This document shows, in pieces, positions 19,312 through 28,699 of a stretch of DNA of 64,000 nt (position 1 is the first letter of the stretch; each line of letters begins with the position of its first letter). The notes under the pieces were generated by a model. It saw nothing but the letters and a program-made list of their open reading frames with translations, ran no database searches and was not told the origin of the DNA. The DNA is from CAVXTT01 sp963764685 (GTDB lineage Bacteria > Bacteroidota > Ignavibacteria > Ignavibacteriales > Ignavibacteriaceae): NCBI GenBank assembly GCA_963764685.1, contig CAVXTT010000020.1, positions 1 to 64,000 of the forward strand. Reading direction: 5' to 3'. The position numbers were made by a program, and so were the translations under genes.

Positions 19312-21414
19312 TTATTTAAGCAATATCATCTTCATAGCTCTGGTGAGACCTCCTGCATTTAACTTATAAATATAAACTCCTGCTGCCATATCAGAGGGAT
19401 TAAATTTTACTTCAAAGGTTCCTGCGGGCTTTTCTTCATTCAATAATGTTGCGGTTTCATTGCCAAGTATGTCGTAAACTTTCAGACTAACGAATGAAGT
19501 CTTCGGTATTTGAAATTGAATGGTCGTGGAAGGATTGAATGGATTGGGATAATTCTGTTCTAAACTATAGACCACCGGATCACCCTTGTCCTGAACGTCA
19601 ACTGATAGTAAAGATCTCCGGTACAATAACAGCTGGTCGGCTCCTGCAAATAATGTTGGCCCATGAAGATTCCATCCGACTCTGGAGGTAAGAAGGGGAA
19701 GGATATATTCTGCTTCCCAGGTTAATCCTCCATCATAAGTAATTTGAAAAGTTCTGCCGTTATCGTAACTAATCCGCCAGCCAACCAGGTCGTTTATAAA
19801 AAATATATTCGATCCAAAAAAGTTTTCGCTGCTAATTAAGTTGAAGCTATTCCCGGCATCGGTTGTCTTAATAAATATGTTCTGAAGTAGTTCAGTTTCT
19901 CCTGATCCGAATCCTGCAGCAGTATCTATAAAACTCATATACTCTACCTTAGCAAAATCATTGTCATTCCAGGTTAGTCCTCCATCGGTAGTTTTATATC
20001 CTTCAATACCATACCCTTCATCATCATTATATATAAATCCGGTTTTTGGTGTAATAAAAAGTATTTTTCTGGTAAAAAATTCATCTAAACTTACATCTAT
20101 AAAATCAGACCAGGTTTTCCCGCCGTCTGTTGTCCTTCTTACCCCGGATACCAGCTCCCGGTATACAAGCATCCACCCGTTGTTTGAATCCACAAAATAT
20201 AATCCCTTTATATAATTTTCAGGATTATAAAAAACAGTATCCCAGGTAACCCCCCCGTCGGTAGTCCCCATGAGAGCATATCGGAAAGCAACCAGTCCAA
20301 TGAGAGGAGTAAAGAAATGATAATCCTGAAATGAGACTTCCGGCATAGGAAGATCTTTATAAAACCACCTTTCTCCTCCATCGGTAGTAACAAACCAGGG
20401 GGATGTAAAACCATTTAGTGAATCAACAAACTGAACCTTTTCACCTCCGGGTTTATTGCCCAGGTGTCTCCACGATTTTCCTCCATCGGGGGTTTTTATT
20501 ATTTGTCCGGAATAACCAAATCCAATGCACAGGTTCCTGTCAAAATAATAGTAATAGTAATCAGGAAGTCTAAATTGGTACCAGGTTGCTCCAAAATCAT
20601 CAGATCTGTCAGTGAAGCCTGAACCTCCTACTAAATAAAGAGTGGAATCTTTCAATGATAGCTGATGGGGAGTAATATCGGGGGGTGTGGATGAAGTATA
20701 TGTAGCTCCGCCGTCAGTTGTTAAGAATATTTTTAAATGATAGTTCTCCTCGGCTATTATCATACCTCTAAGCTTATCCTGAAAATATACTTCAATAAAT
20801 TTATCTGCAGGCAGATTAGCCCATACCCAATACGCCCCGCCGTCGAATGAAAAGAACAGGTTATTGTTTATAATGCTGAATCCTCTCCCGGGGTTAAGAA
20901 ACAAAACCTGGTCAACAGATTCATTAAATACCGTATCCCAGGTTAATCCCCCGTCCTGTGTAAAAAAGATGCCATCTCCGGAGGATACCCACCCGGTATC
21001 TTTATTGATGAAAGACATGCTTGTCAGGGGATCATTCCTTATGGAAAACCAGGACTCCCCCCTGTCGGTAGTTTTAATTAAATTGAAGTCCGGACCTGCC
21101 GGGGCATACTTTAGTACATACCCGGTATCATTAAAAAAGACTATCTCATTTGCCCTTCCCTGGACACCTGAATCAATTTTTCTAAAGCTTTGGAAATTAT
21201 CTTCTGTTTTTAAAAAATCCTCAGACCCGGTTGAAATAAGCCATTCATCATCGCTGAAGCGGTAGGCTTTGAAAAGGTCGTTTTTAATCGGCGGTGAGGA
21301 TATAAGTTCCCACTGTGCGGTTAATGAAAAGTTGTAAAATATTACAAGTAGTAGAAGTTTATACAATATAAATGCCCGATTTATTCTATGAAAACCTGCT
21401 GTTGCTGCTTTCAA
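19312..21414 (-). CDS. YCF48/sortilin-like propeller T9SS protein
   Basis: A 700-residue exported protein. It has a TTG start and a signal segment (AFILYKLLLLVIFYNFSLTA), then about twelve TTDGGxxW / TxDGGxTW repeats with GWxxS/GF motifs, typical of YCF48-like/BNR propellers. The C-terminal domain EQNYPNPFNPSTTIQFQIP ends in AMKMILLK. No enzymatic residues were seen. It belongs with the gene at 5737 and the fragmented gene at 28700-32855 as a local paralogous group. Confidence 0.85.
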   Translation of the reverse strand: MKAATAGFHRINRAFILYKLLLLVIFYNFSLTAQWELISSPPIKNDLFKAYRFSDDEWLISTGSEDFLKTEDNFQSFRKIDSGVQGRANEIVFFNDTGYVLKYAPAGPDFNLIKTTDRGESWFSIRNDPLTSMSFINKDTGWVSSGDGIFFTQDGGLTWDTVFNESVDQVLFLNPGRGFSIINNNLFFSFDGGAYWVWANLPADKFIEVYFQDKLRGMIIAEENYHLKIFLTTDGGATYTSSTPPDITPHQLSLKDSTLYLVGGSGFTDRSDDFGATWYQFRLPDYYYYYFDRNLCIGFGYSGQIIKTPDGGKSWRHLGNKPGGEKVQFVDSLNGFTSPWFVTTDGGERWFYKDLPMPEVSFQDYHFFTPLIGLVAFRYALMGTTDGGVTWDTVFYNPENYIKGLYFVDSNNGWMLVYRELVSGVRRTTDGGKTWSDFIDVSLDEFFTRKILFITPKTGFIYNDDEGYGIEGYKTTDGGLTWNDNDFAKVEYMSFIDTAAGFGSGETELLQNIFIKTTDAGNSFNLISSENFFGSNIFFINDLVGWRISYDNGRTFQITYDGGLTWEAEYILPLLTSRVGWNLHGPTLFAGADQLLLYRRSLLSVDVQDKGDPVVYSLEQNYPNPFNPSTTIQFQIPKTSFVSLKVYDILGNETATLLNEEKPAGTFEVKFNPSDMAAGVYIYKLNAGGLTRAMKMILLK

Positions 21415-21578
21415 TAGAAAAATAATTTATCCGGATGGGAGTAGATATGTTAAACAGCACCGCCAGGCTGAAAATCACCGGATTATTGCTGATAGGATTT
21501 AGAATTAGTCTTAATCTGACTCTACAATTTTCAATAATTCCATAATTTTACCGGGGAAGTATCAATATGGTAGCCGCC

Positions 21579-22172
21579 TTAATCTCCAACAGTACCTGTC
21601 TTGACTTTTCCGGCTCGCTTATAATTGGCAATGATTACTCCGCCTGGTGTGACTGTACTTTCTGCTATTGTGAATGCGGCCGGTATCGTGCCATTGTCAA
21701 ACAATTTTTTCCCTTTGCCAAGAGTCAACGGGAAAATTTTGAGCCATAGTTCGTCAACTAAATCATTTTTGAGTAGTGCCTGGATGAGCTTGCCGCTTCC
21801 CCAAACCTGAATGTCAGAACTATTTGAATTTTTGAGCTTTTTGAGATCCGCCAGGCTTTTTAGGAAAACTGAGTTTTTCCAATCTGACTTTTTCTTGGTC
21901 CTGGACATGACGTATTTTGTGACCTCATTGATACCCGGCCATCCATTTTCATGCTCCGGCCAGTAGCCGGCAAAAATCTCAAATGTTTTTCTGCCCAAAA
22001 GAAGATCTGCAGGCTGCATCTGTTTTTTCAGGGTCTCACCAAAAACTTCGTCACCATACGATGCAGTCCAACCGCCATATTTGAAACCGCCTGACTTATC
22101 TTCGTCGGGTCCGCCAGGTGCCTGCATTACTCCATCTAATGTAATCATTGATGAAACAATTATTTTTTTCAT
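21579..22172 (-). CDS. RibD C-terminal / dihydrofolate-reductase-like protein
   Basis: The start is the ATG at 22172 (GGAGG eight bases upstream); the longer TTG start includes that binding site. It opens with KKIIVSSMITLDGVMQAPGG, as in the family, has LLGRKTFEIFAGYWP (the NADPH-site GRxT-like motif), IQVWGSGKLIQALLKNDLVDELWL and PLTLGKGKKLF. The length of 197 residues is normal. It should be a cytoplasmic NAD(P)H-dependent reductase of unknown substrate. It is the only clear housekeeping-type enzyme between the surface genes. Confidence 0.9.
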   Translation of the reverse strand: MKKIIVSSMITLDGVMQAPGGPDEDKSGGFKYGGWTASYGDEVFGETLKKQMQPADLLLGRKTFEIFAGYWPEHENGWPGINEVTKYVMSRTKKKSDWKNSVFLKSLADLKKLKNSNSSDIQVWGSGKLIQALLKNDLVDELWLKIFPLTLGKGKKLFDNGTIPAAFTIAESTVTPGGVIIANYKRAGKVKTGTVGD

Positions 22173-22184
22173 ATATGCCTCCAA

Positions 22185-22879
22185 TAATTAATTAAAAATA
22201 TATTCACTTCAAGACCCCGTCATTGCGATCGATTCTTCGAGAGAAGCAATCTGGCGTAAACTGTCCTAAGAATTTATCTACATCGAACAACCAGGAACCA
22301 AAAACCAAGAGCCTGCATCAATTTCTATGTGAATTCCTATGTGTTCTTATGTGGCTAATGTGGTTAATTTTTTTAAACCATTTTACCACATAAAGCACAT
22401 AGAAATTAGACACAGAGGGCACATAGAAATTAGGACAAGAGGCTAAGAGACCGGTGAAGGGGATTGCTTCGTCGAAGACTTCTCGCAATGACGCAACATT
22501 AACCAGGAACTAAGAACTACGAACTAAGAACTAAGAACTAATTTGAACCCTTATTTATTACCACTCTTCATCAAAAAAAGGTCGTATACATATTTTTGAA
22601 TGAGATGGTGTTTTTTGCCACATATATTAACGCTCACAAATTATTGTTTTTTGAAAACTCTGCTTTCGGTCTGGCGTACTTATACTTAAGTGCCGCATTA
22701 TCCCGAATATGAATTTTTTATTGGCCAATGGTAGTAAGACACGATACTGTTGACCGGATAAATTTTTAGAGTTTACCACTTCTCCGGAATCCTGCTGATA
22801 TTCTTCTGCTCTTGCCCATTTTATTTTCCGAAGAAGGATTGCATTTATTAAAAATCCTAATAATGAAAGGAGTTCAATT
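22185..22879. repeat. repeat-bearing spacer
   Basis: It contains an inverted GTCATTGCG...GAAGCAATC element (22218-22255), hairpin repeat copy 7, a forward GATTGCTTC...CGCAATGACG element (22447-22493) and a run of AAGAACTA-type repeats (about 22498-22540). The last 330 bases show nothing beyond A/T-rich sequence leading to the Shine-Dalgarno AAAGGAG at 22866-22872. Confidence 0.6.
22320..22429. repeat. dispersed hairpin repeat, copy 7
   Basis: The left arm reads TTATGTGGCTAATGTGG and the right arm CCACATAAAGCACATAG, so the arms have drifted apart in two places. The outer GGGCACATAG unit is kept. Confidence 0.7.
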
Positions 22880-23738
22880 TTGAAACTACTGCTAATTTCT
22901 TTTTTCGCACTGTTTATTATAGGTCTTAGCCCGGCCCAGGATCTTAATCCGTCAATTCCCAGGGACAGGACAAATTTGGATGGGGACATGCTCTATGAAA
23001 CGCATAACTATTCGTCCTCTTGCTGTTCAAAAATGGACAGGGCATGTTAGAAATTTCTTCGGTTATTCAAATGTCGATGGTGAGATTACTGTAGGGAAGG
23101 ATGTGATTACACAGGCAAATCACCGGGGATATGCAGCTTTTGATATTACAGGTATACCTACCAATGCAGTAATAACACAGATTAATCTTATGGTGTATAC
23201 GGAAACTGCATCCATAAGCAACGAGCATACTGTATACGTTAAGAGCTTAAACGTTGATCCTGTAGCAGTACAGGGAGAGACTTTATTTAACAGCATCGAA
23301 AGCGGTGTTATTATGTCCGATTTAAATTGGAAACCAATGACCACATCAGGTTACCACTCAACTCAGCTTGCCAACGCTGCAGTTCTGAACCTCCAGAATT
23401 TTTTAAACTGGGGCAGGACACGCTGGTACATAGGTTTTCAGGAAAAATTGGATAACGACGGCTGGGGAAAATTCCGCGGATGGAACACGCCGGGACAACC
23501 TGAACCATACTGTGTGGTGGAATATACCGTACCTACTTATCTAATGAATATAACGCCCGCAAGCCTCCCTTTCGGAAATGTGCAGGTGGGACAGTATTCT
23601 GATAAAACATTTTATATTTACAACCAATCAAATATTAGCACTATTAGCGGATATATCAGCGTAAGTGGTTCCGCTTTTCTATGGTCAGTGCAGGATATTA
23701 TTATCTTGCACCCGGAGCGAGTATGGGCTTTAGTGTGA
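22880..23738 (+). CDS. N-terminal part of a frameshifted ASH-domain T9SS protein
   Basis: The true start appears to be TTG 22880 (AAAGGAG upstream), giving the signal peptide MKLLLISFFALFIIGLSPAQ. That frame runs to a stop near 23049, while the conserved body continues in another frame (visible from 22980), so one frameshift lies between about 22923 and 23049. The body includes a DNRLxF-like beta domain (YAAFDITGIP ... WYIGFQEK) and the first half of an ASH/choice-of-anchor domain (ITPASLPFGNVQVGQYSDKT). A second break in the T4 run at 23675-23678 separates it from the rest: one extra T gives SAFSMVSAGYYYLAPG. Confidence 0.65.
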
Positions 23739-24961
23739 GGTTCAGTCCTGTGTCTGCTGGAAGCTGCAGTGGAAGCGTCGCAATAAATCATAATGCTACA
23801 AACCTTTCATCCCCGTTTAATATTCCACTTACCGGAACCGGAGTTGCTACTACTTTCCAGTTATCTGTTTCAATTTCCAACGGCTGGAATATGGTATCAA
23901 TACCGGGAATGCATCCTGTTAATCAGAATGTAGAAACCTGGTGGGCAGGAAAAGATCCTGCAGCACAGGTATTCAAGTTTGCTGGCGGCTATGTAGGGGT
24001 ACCAACAGCAGCACCCGGACAAGGTTACTGGATGAAGCATTCAGGCACCAACCTGTATAATACCGGTGATGAATGGCCTTCTGACGGAATATTAATTGCA
24101 CCTCATAACCCCATAGCCGCAGGAGCAGGCTGGAATCTTATTGGCGGATATGAACAATCTGCTGCAACTGCAAACCTGACAACAACACCTCCGGGACTCA
24201 TAACAGGATCAGTATTCAAGTATGCAGGCAGCTACTCACCGGCAGCAACACTTGAGCCAGGATATGGATACTGGGTAAAACTGACCGGAGCAGGATCTAT
24301 AAATATACCAACAGGACCAATGGGGCCAATGAAAACATTCTCACCTGTATCAACCGAGGGATTTGGAAAGATCATCATAACAGATAAAACAGGCAAGAGT
24401 TATATACTATACTCAGCAAAGAATAACACAGATCTAAACCAATATGAACTTCCTCCAATGCCTCCGCAGGGAATGTTTGATGTCCGTTATTCAAGCCAAA
24501 GGTATGCAGAAAAGCTGAGCACTGCGCAGGGAATAGAGATGACCGGAGTACAGTATCCTGTAAAGGTAAAGGCAGAGGGAACAGGCATAATACTAACAGA
24601 TGAAACTGGTAAGGAAATCGCGAGACTGAATGCAGGAGAGGAAGTAAGTGTTAATACGGCAGGTAAGTTGTATGCAACAGAGAATGTTGTACCGTTGGAA
24701 TTTTCACTTGCGCAGAATTATCCTAACCCCTTCAACCCAAGCACAACGATACAGTTCAGCATACCTGAAGATGTTCAGAATGTAAAGCTGATCATTTATA
24801 GTGCATTGGGAGAAAAGATAGCAGAGTTGGTTAATACAGGACTTCAGGCAGGCGTTTATAAATACTCCTGGAATGCAGGCAGCTATGCGAGCGGCATTTA
24901 TATATACCAGCTGGTGACCGAGAAGTTCGTTTGGACGAAGAAGATGATTTTGACGAAGTAA
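23681..24961 (+). CDS. C-terminal part: ASH remainder, GYW module and T9SS domain
   Basis: This fragment continues the ASH domain (APGASMGFSVRFSPVSAGSC), which confirms the join. It then has a roughly 370-residue module shared with the genes ending at 27266 and 44427: GWNMVSIPG, WWAGKDP, GQGYWMKHSG, NTGDEWP, a second half with PGYGYWVKLTGAG, then STEGFGKI, GMFDVRYSSQRYAE and DETGKEIARL. It ends with the T9SS domain (AQNYPNPFNPSTTIQFSIP, TKKMILTK). The listed ATG is internal, not a real start. Confidence 0.7.
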   Translation: MVSAGYYYLAPGASMGFSVRFSPVSAGSCSGSVAINHNATNLSSPFNIPLTGTGVATTFQLSVSISNGWNMVSIPGMHPVNQNVETWWAGKDPAAQVFKFAGGYVGVPTAAPGQGYWMKHSGTNLYNTGDEWPSDGILIAPHNPIAAGAGWNLIGGYEQSAATANLTTTPPGLITGSVFKYAGSYSPAATLEPGYGYWVKLTGAGSINIPTGPMGPMKTFSPVSTEGFGKIIITDKTGKSYILYSAKNNTDLNQYELPPMPPQGMFDVRYSSQRYAEKLSTAQGIEMTGVQYPVKVKAEGTGIILTDETGKEIARLNAGEEVSVNTAGKLYATENVVPLEFSLAQNYPNPFNPSTTIQFSIPEDVQNVKLIIYSALGEKIAELVNTGLQAGVYKYSWNAGSYASGIYIYQLVTEKFVWTKKMILTK

Positions 24962-25445
24962 GGTTAAGGCATTATAATTTCTATGTGAATTCTTATGTGT
25001 TCTTATGTGCCTAATGTGGTTATTTTTTAAAACCATTTTACCACATTAGGCACATAGAAAGTAAGACATATAGGGCACATAGAAATTAGGACTAGAAACT
25101 AAGAGACCGGTGCGGGGGATTGCTTCAGTCGAAGACTCCTTCGCAATGACGCGTTGTTAACCAGGAACTAAGAACTAAGAACTACGAACTGCTTCATCCA
25201 TTCATCCATTCATCCATTCATCCAACTCTAAGAACTTCGAAAATGTTTAGTTGACGATTGGAAAATAATATTCCTGTTGACTTAATCGAACTTATTTATA
25301 ATGTTTAAACGAATGTAATTCAGGATGTCATATTTCATCCATTAGCAATGAAATCAATTTTATGAGTTCTTCCTTCTCCTATGCCCTTCGACCGCCATCT
25401 CCTGAAATCTCTATTTTTATTTATACAAATATTTGAGGTGTTAAT
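24962..25445. repeat. composite repeat spacer
   Basis: This shows the typical order of the local mosaic: hairpin repeat, then ACTAAGAGACC, then the GATTGCTTC...CGCAATGACG element (25104-25152), then AGAACTAAGAACTACGAACT, then a tandem CATTCATC microrepeat (about 25196-25228). The last 200 bases are unique and lead to the next gene. Confidence 0.65.
24975..25086. repeat. dispersed hairpin repeat, copy 8
   Basis: Full copy with perfect inner complementarity (TGTGCCTAATGTGG / CCACATTAGGCACA), starting 14 bases after a T9SS gene, as copy 1 does. Confidence 0.85.
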
Positions 25446-27266
25446 ATGAAATTAAAGATATTATTTCTGTCTGCGGTTTTGCAGGTTCTCTGCGTATTCA
25501 ATCTTTCCGGACAATCGTCCGGTTATGACAATTTTCTTGCTGTCGATTCAATTTATCTTCCAGGCGGAAGTCAGACACAGTCGGGAACGGTAACCTTCGT
25601 GGGTCCCTTAGCTACAACAGCCCGCACATACCAGCTGCTGATCAATCAAAGTGAACTTACCGCGCTTGTTGGAAAATATATAAAATCAATAACATGGCGC
25701 CGGCTGCCTTCAGCTACATCAGCCTGGCCGGCTGCAGATGTTACATTTTCTAATTTTGACCTTTATATGAGCGGAAGCGTGGAACCAGCTCTCAGGAGCC
25801 TTACATTCAGTGAAAATATTGTCGGTCCCCAAACACTTGTCCGCTCCGGAAGCCTTACAATTCCCGCCTTAAGCTTTCCTTTCGGAGGGGATCCTAATTA
25901 CTGCGGACCTGATATTATATTCGATACCCCCTGGCTTTATTCTTCAGGACATCTGCTTGTTGAACTGCGCCACCTGGGATTTACAGGTACCTCCAGTGGT
26001 GTCGACGCCTATTCTACAAGTTCAGCAGGTTACGGAACTTTGTATAGTGCCTGCTGGCAATCGGGCTATTCTGCAACTCTCGGTATCCAGGGAAATTTTT
26101 CTGTGATTAAATTTACTTATGAGGACAGCACTGCTTCTACTTTTCAGCTGACAGTTGATTTAAGCAGCGGATGGAATATGGTATCAATTCCAGGGTTACT
26201 TCCGACAAACCAGAATGTATTAAGCTGGTGGCCGGGAAAAGATCCGGCAGCAGGAGTATTCAAATTCGCAGGCGGTTATCAGGCAGTTACGGATGCAGTT
26301 CCCGGTACAGGTTACTGGATGAAGAACCTTGGTGCACAGACTTACAACACAGGTGATGAATGGCCTGCAGGCGGAATCAATTTCGTGACTCACGATCCAA
26401 TTCCGGCATTACTTGGCTGGAATCTTTTCGGTGCATACGAACAATCTGTTCCTACATCAGGACTGACAACAACACCTCCGGGACTAATAACGGGATCTAT
26501 ATATAAATATTCAGGCGGTTATGTAGCAGCAACAACACTGGATCCCGGTTATGGATACTGGGTAAAACTGACAGGCGCAGGATTAATTAATATACCGGCA
26601 CCCAGTCCTATGAAAACCGCTGCTACAGTATCAACAGAAGGTTTCGGTAAGATCACAATCACTGATTATGCACAGAAGAGTTACACTCTTTATACAGTTT
26701 CCCAGAGGGATGAAGCAGACTTGTCCGCCGGGGTGGACTTAACTCAATTTGATCTTCCGCCTTATCCACCACAGGGAATGTTTGATGTCCGTTATTCAAG
26801 CCAGAGATATGCAGAAAAGCTGAGTACTGCGCAGGCAATAGAGATGACCGGAGTACAGTATCCGGTAATGGTAAAGACAGAAGGAACAGGAATAATACTT
26901 ATAGATGAAACAGGTAAGGAAATCGCGAGACTGAAGGCAGGAGAGGAAGTAAGTGTTAATACGGCAGGTAAGCTGTATGTAACAGAGAATGTTGTACCGT
27001 TGGAATTTTCACTTGCTCAGAACTATCCGAATCCATTTAACCCGGGCACAACGATAGAGTTCTCGCTTCCTGAGAATACTGCCAATGTACAGCTATCAAT
27101 ATATAATGCATTGGGTGAGAAGGTATCGGAACTTGTAAATACAACTCTTGCAGCAGGAAAGTACACATACCAGTGGAGTGCAAAGGAATTTGCTACAGGA
27201 ATGTACATCTATGAACTGAGGACCGATAAGTTTGTCTCAATAAAGAAGATGTTACTCTTGAAATAG
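25446..27266 (+). CDS. T9SS protein with GYW module
   Basis: GAGGTG precedes the ATG. A signal peptide (ILFLSAVLQVLCVFNLSGQ) is followed by a 200-residue N-terminal domain that I do not recognise, with ADVTFSNFDLYMSG and DAYSTSSAGYGTLYSACWQ. Residues about 230-530 form the GYW module shared with two other genes here (GWNMVSIPG; GYWMKNLGAQ; GYGYWVKLTGAG; MFDVRYSSQRYAE). The sorting domain is AQNYPNPFNPGTTIEFSLP with the tail IKKMLLLK. The module DNA is very similar to that of the gene ending at 24961, pointing to recent duplication or gene conversion. Confidence 0.85.
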   Translation: MKLKILFLSAVLQVLCVFNLSGQSSGYDNFLAVDSIYLPGGSQTQSGTVTFVGPLATTARTYQLLINQSELTALVGKYIKSITWRRLPSATSAWPAADVTFSNFDLYMSGSVEPALRSLTFSENIVGPQTLVRSGSLTIPALSFPFGGDPNYCGPDIIFDTPWLYSSGHLLVELRHLGFTGTSSGVDAYSTSSAGYGTLYSACWQSGYSATLGIQGNFSVIKFTYEDSTASTFQLTVDLSSGWNMVSIPGLLPTNQNVLSWWPGKDPAAGVFKFAGGYQAVTDAVPGTGYWMKNLGAQTYNTGDEWPAGGINFVTHDPIPALLGWNLFGAYEQSVPTSGLTTTPPGLITGSIYKYSGGYVAATTLDPGYGYWVKLTGAGLINIPAPSPMKTAATVSTEGFGKITITDYAQKSYTLYTVSQRDEADLSAGVDLTQFDLPPYPPQGMFDVRYSSQRYAEKLSTAQAIEMTGVQYPVMVKTEGTGIILIDETGKEIARLKAGEEVSVNTAGKLYVTENVVPLEFSLAQNYPNPFNPGTTIEFSLPENTANVQLSIYNALGEKVSELVNTTLAAGKYTYQWSAKEFATGMYIYELRTDKFVSIKKMLLLK

Positions 27267-27277
27267 TTTTCCCTGTA

Positions 27278-27308
27278 GAGGGATGATCTGAAATATTGAT
27301 CGTCCCTC
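27278..27308 (+). terminator. hairpin after a T9SS gene
   Basis: GAGGGATGATC (27278-27288) pairs with GATCGTCCCTC (27298-27308) apart from one G-T pair, with a nine-base loop. No T-tract follows, so it may be a transcript-end stabiliser rather than a terminator. Confidence 0.4.
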
Positions 27309-27490
27309 AGGGGTCCGGGAGAAACAATCTCACTTTTTCTGTGTTTGAACACTGCAAGCGTTCCATAATTGTAGAAACGAAGAAGAAAAAAACAATCGAT
27401 CCCTGTTGGTGATCAATAAATTTCCGCTTTATTAAAAGACGATTTTATTATATTGGAAAGAATGTTCAACTAATATCTGCATTAAATAAA

Positions 27491-28315
27491 ATGAAGCCTA
27501 ACCTTGTATTTCTTCTGTTCATCTTCTCATTATCAGCAGCGCTCTGTCAAACGACAAACGATTCAACTAATGAAGAAATTGCTTCCGGTTTAAGGAGACT
27601 GGAGGAGCTGCACAAAAGCGCCAAAGATATACACCCGGTACTTGAAAAACTCCAGCCGGTTGCGGTGATAAATGGTGACGATCTTTTAATTTTCGATGAG
27701 GATCCCGCAGCAGGTTCATATAAGTTCATTAAAAAAGTTCCGGCGCCTTTTCCGATGAATGAAGGGATCAGGGCATCTTTCCCCCTGGCGGAATATGATA
27801 ATAAACCTGTCTGTGTAACCGGCAGGGATGCATTTAATACTGCCGGGGGTATGGCTGTGATCCTGCATGAGTTTGTCCATTGTGCGCAGTACAATTCAGT
27901 CGAACAGGAAATTAAAAGTGATCTTGAAATATATAAGACAGCAATGGAACGGAAAGAATATTCGTGGGAAATAAACCACCCGTTCCCATTCGATTCATTA
28001 TTCCTCACTGATTATAAGCTGTTCGTTGATGCTCTTTCAGCCGGCGACCGGGTTAGGGCAGGGGAGTACAGGAACAAAATTAAAGGGATATTGAACAATA
28101 TAGATTTCGAATACCTGATATGGCAGGAGTGGAAGGAAGGATTTGCAAGGTACATCGAAAATGAGATACGAGCTAAGGCAGGGGCGAAAGAAAATACCGG
28201 CGGAAAAGATTTTCCCCGGGACCGTGTGGTTTTCTATTATGGCGGATCCCGGTTTATTAAATTTCTCATCTCCGAAGACCCCGGAGGTAAAAACCAATCT
28301 CAGTTTGTTATTTAA
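27491..28315 (+). CDS. exported putative zinc metallopeptidase (HEFVH)
   Basis: A signal peptide (NLVFLLFIFSLSAALCQ) is followed by a 250-residue protein with MAVILHEFVHCAQ at residues 122-134. The HExxH motif (126-130) is the zinc-binding signature of zincin peptidases, and EWKEGFARYIEN places a possible third ligand, Glu216, about 85 residues downstream, as in gluzincin-like families. There is no T9SS tail, so it is probably periplasmic. The family is not recognised and the substrate is unknown. Confidence 0.65.
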   Translation: MKPNLVFLLFIFSLSAALCQTTNDSTNEEIASGLRRLEELHKSAKDIHPVLEKLQPVAVINGDDLLIFDEDPAAGSYKFIKKVPAPFPMNEGIRASFPLAEYDNKPVCVTGRDAFNTAGGMAVILHEFVHCAQYNSVEQEIKSDLEIYKTAMERKEYSWEINHPFPFDSLFLTDYKLFVDALSAGDRVRAGEYRNKIKGILNNIDFEYLIWQEWKEGFARYIENEIRAKAGAKENTGGKDFPRDRVVFYYGGSRFIKFLISEDPGGKNQSQFVI

Positions 28316-28699
28316 TAAAATTCAGCATTTTTGATTTTGCTGATTGGTTAGTAACCCCCGATGGTGCCTGTTTACCCGCCTGGGGCGTGGCCGTCATTGC
28401 GAAGGAGTCTTCGACTGAAGCAATCTGGCGTAAAGGAGAAAATAGAACAACTAAAAACTACGAACCAAGAACAAAAGCCATTAACCACATAAGGCACATA
28501 GAAAGTAAGACACATAGGGCACATAGAAATTAGGACAAGAAGAACAAAACCAGGAACCAGGAACTAAGAACCAGGAACTTGCATCAATTTCTATGTGAAT
28601 TCTTATGTGTTCTTATGTGTCTAATGTGGTTAATGTCTTTAAACCATTTTACCACATTAGACACATAGAAAACAAAGACACATAGGTCCCCTGTACCTG
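28316..28699. repeat. repeat-bearing spacer
   Basis: It holds an inverted GTCATTGCG...GAAGCAATC element (28391-28432) whose first 33 bases are the exact reverse complement of the forward element at 25104-25152. A right-arm-only fragment of the hairpin repeat follows (about 28480-28530), then a full copy. Confidence 0.65.
28584..28687. repeat. dispersed hairpin repeat, copy 9 (compensated arms)
   Basis: Here the left arm is TGTGTCTAATGTGG instead of TGTGCCTAATGTGG, and the right arm is CCACATTAGACACA instead of CCACATTAGGCACA. Both arms changed so that pairing is kept. Confidence 0.85.

Noticed and set aside
22627..22989. 120-codon frame on the minus strand
   Set aside because: It runs opposite a clear Shine-Dalgarno and signal peptide on the + strand, has no binding site of its own and a composition unlike real proteins.
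27547..28008. 153-codon antisense frame
   Set aside because: Shadow of the metallopeptidase gene; Ser/Leu-rich composition and no start signal.
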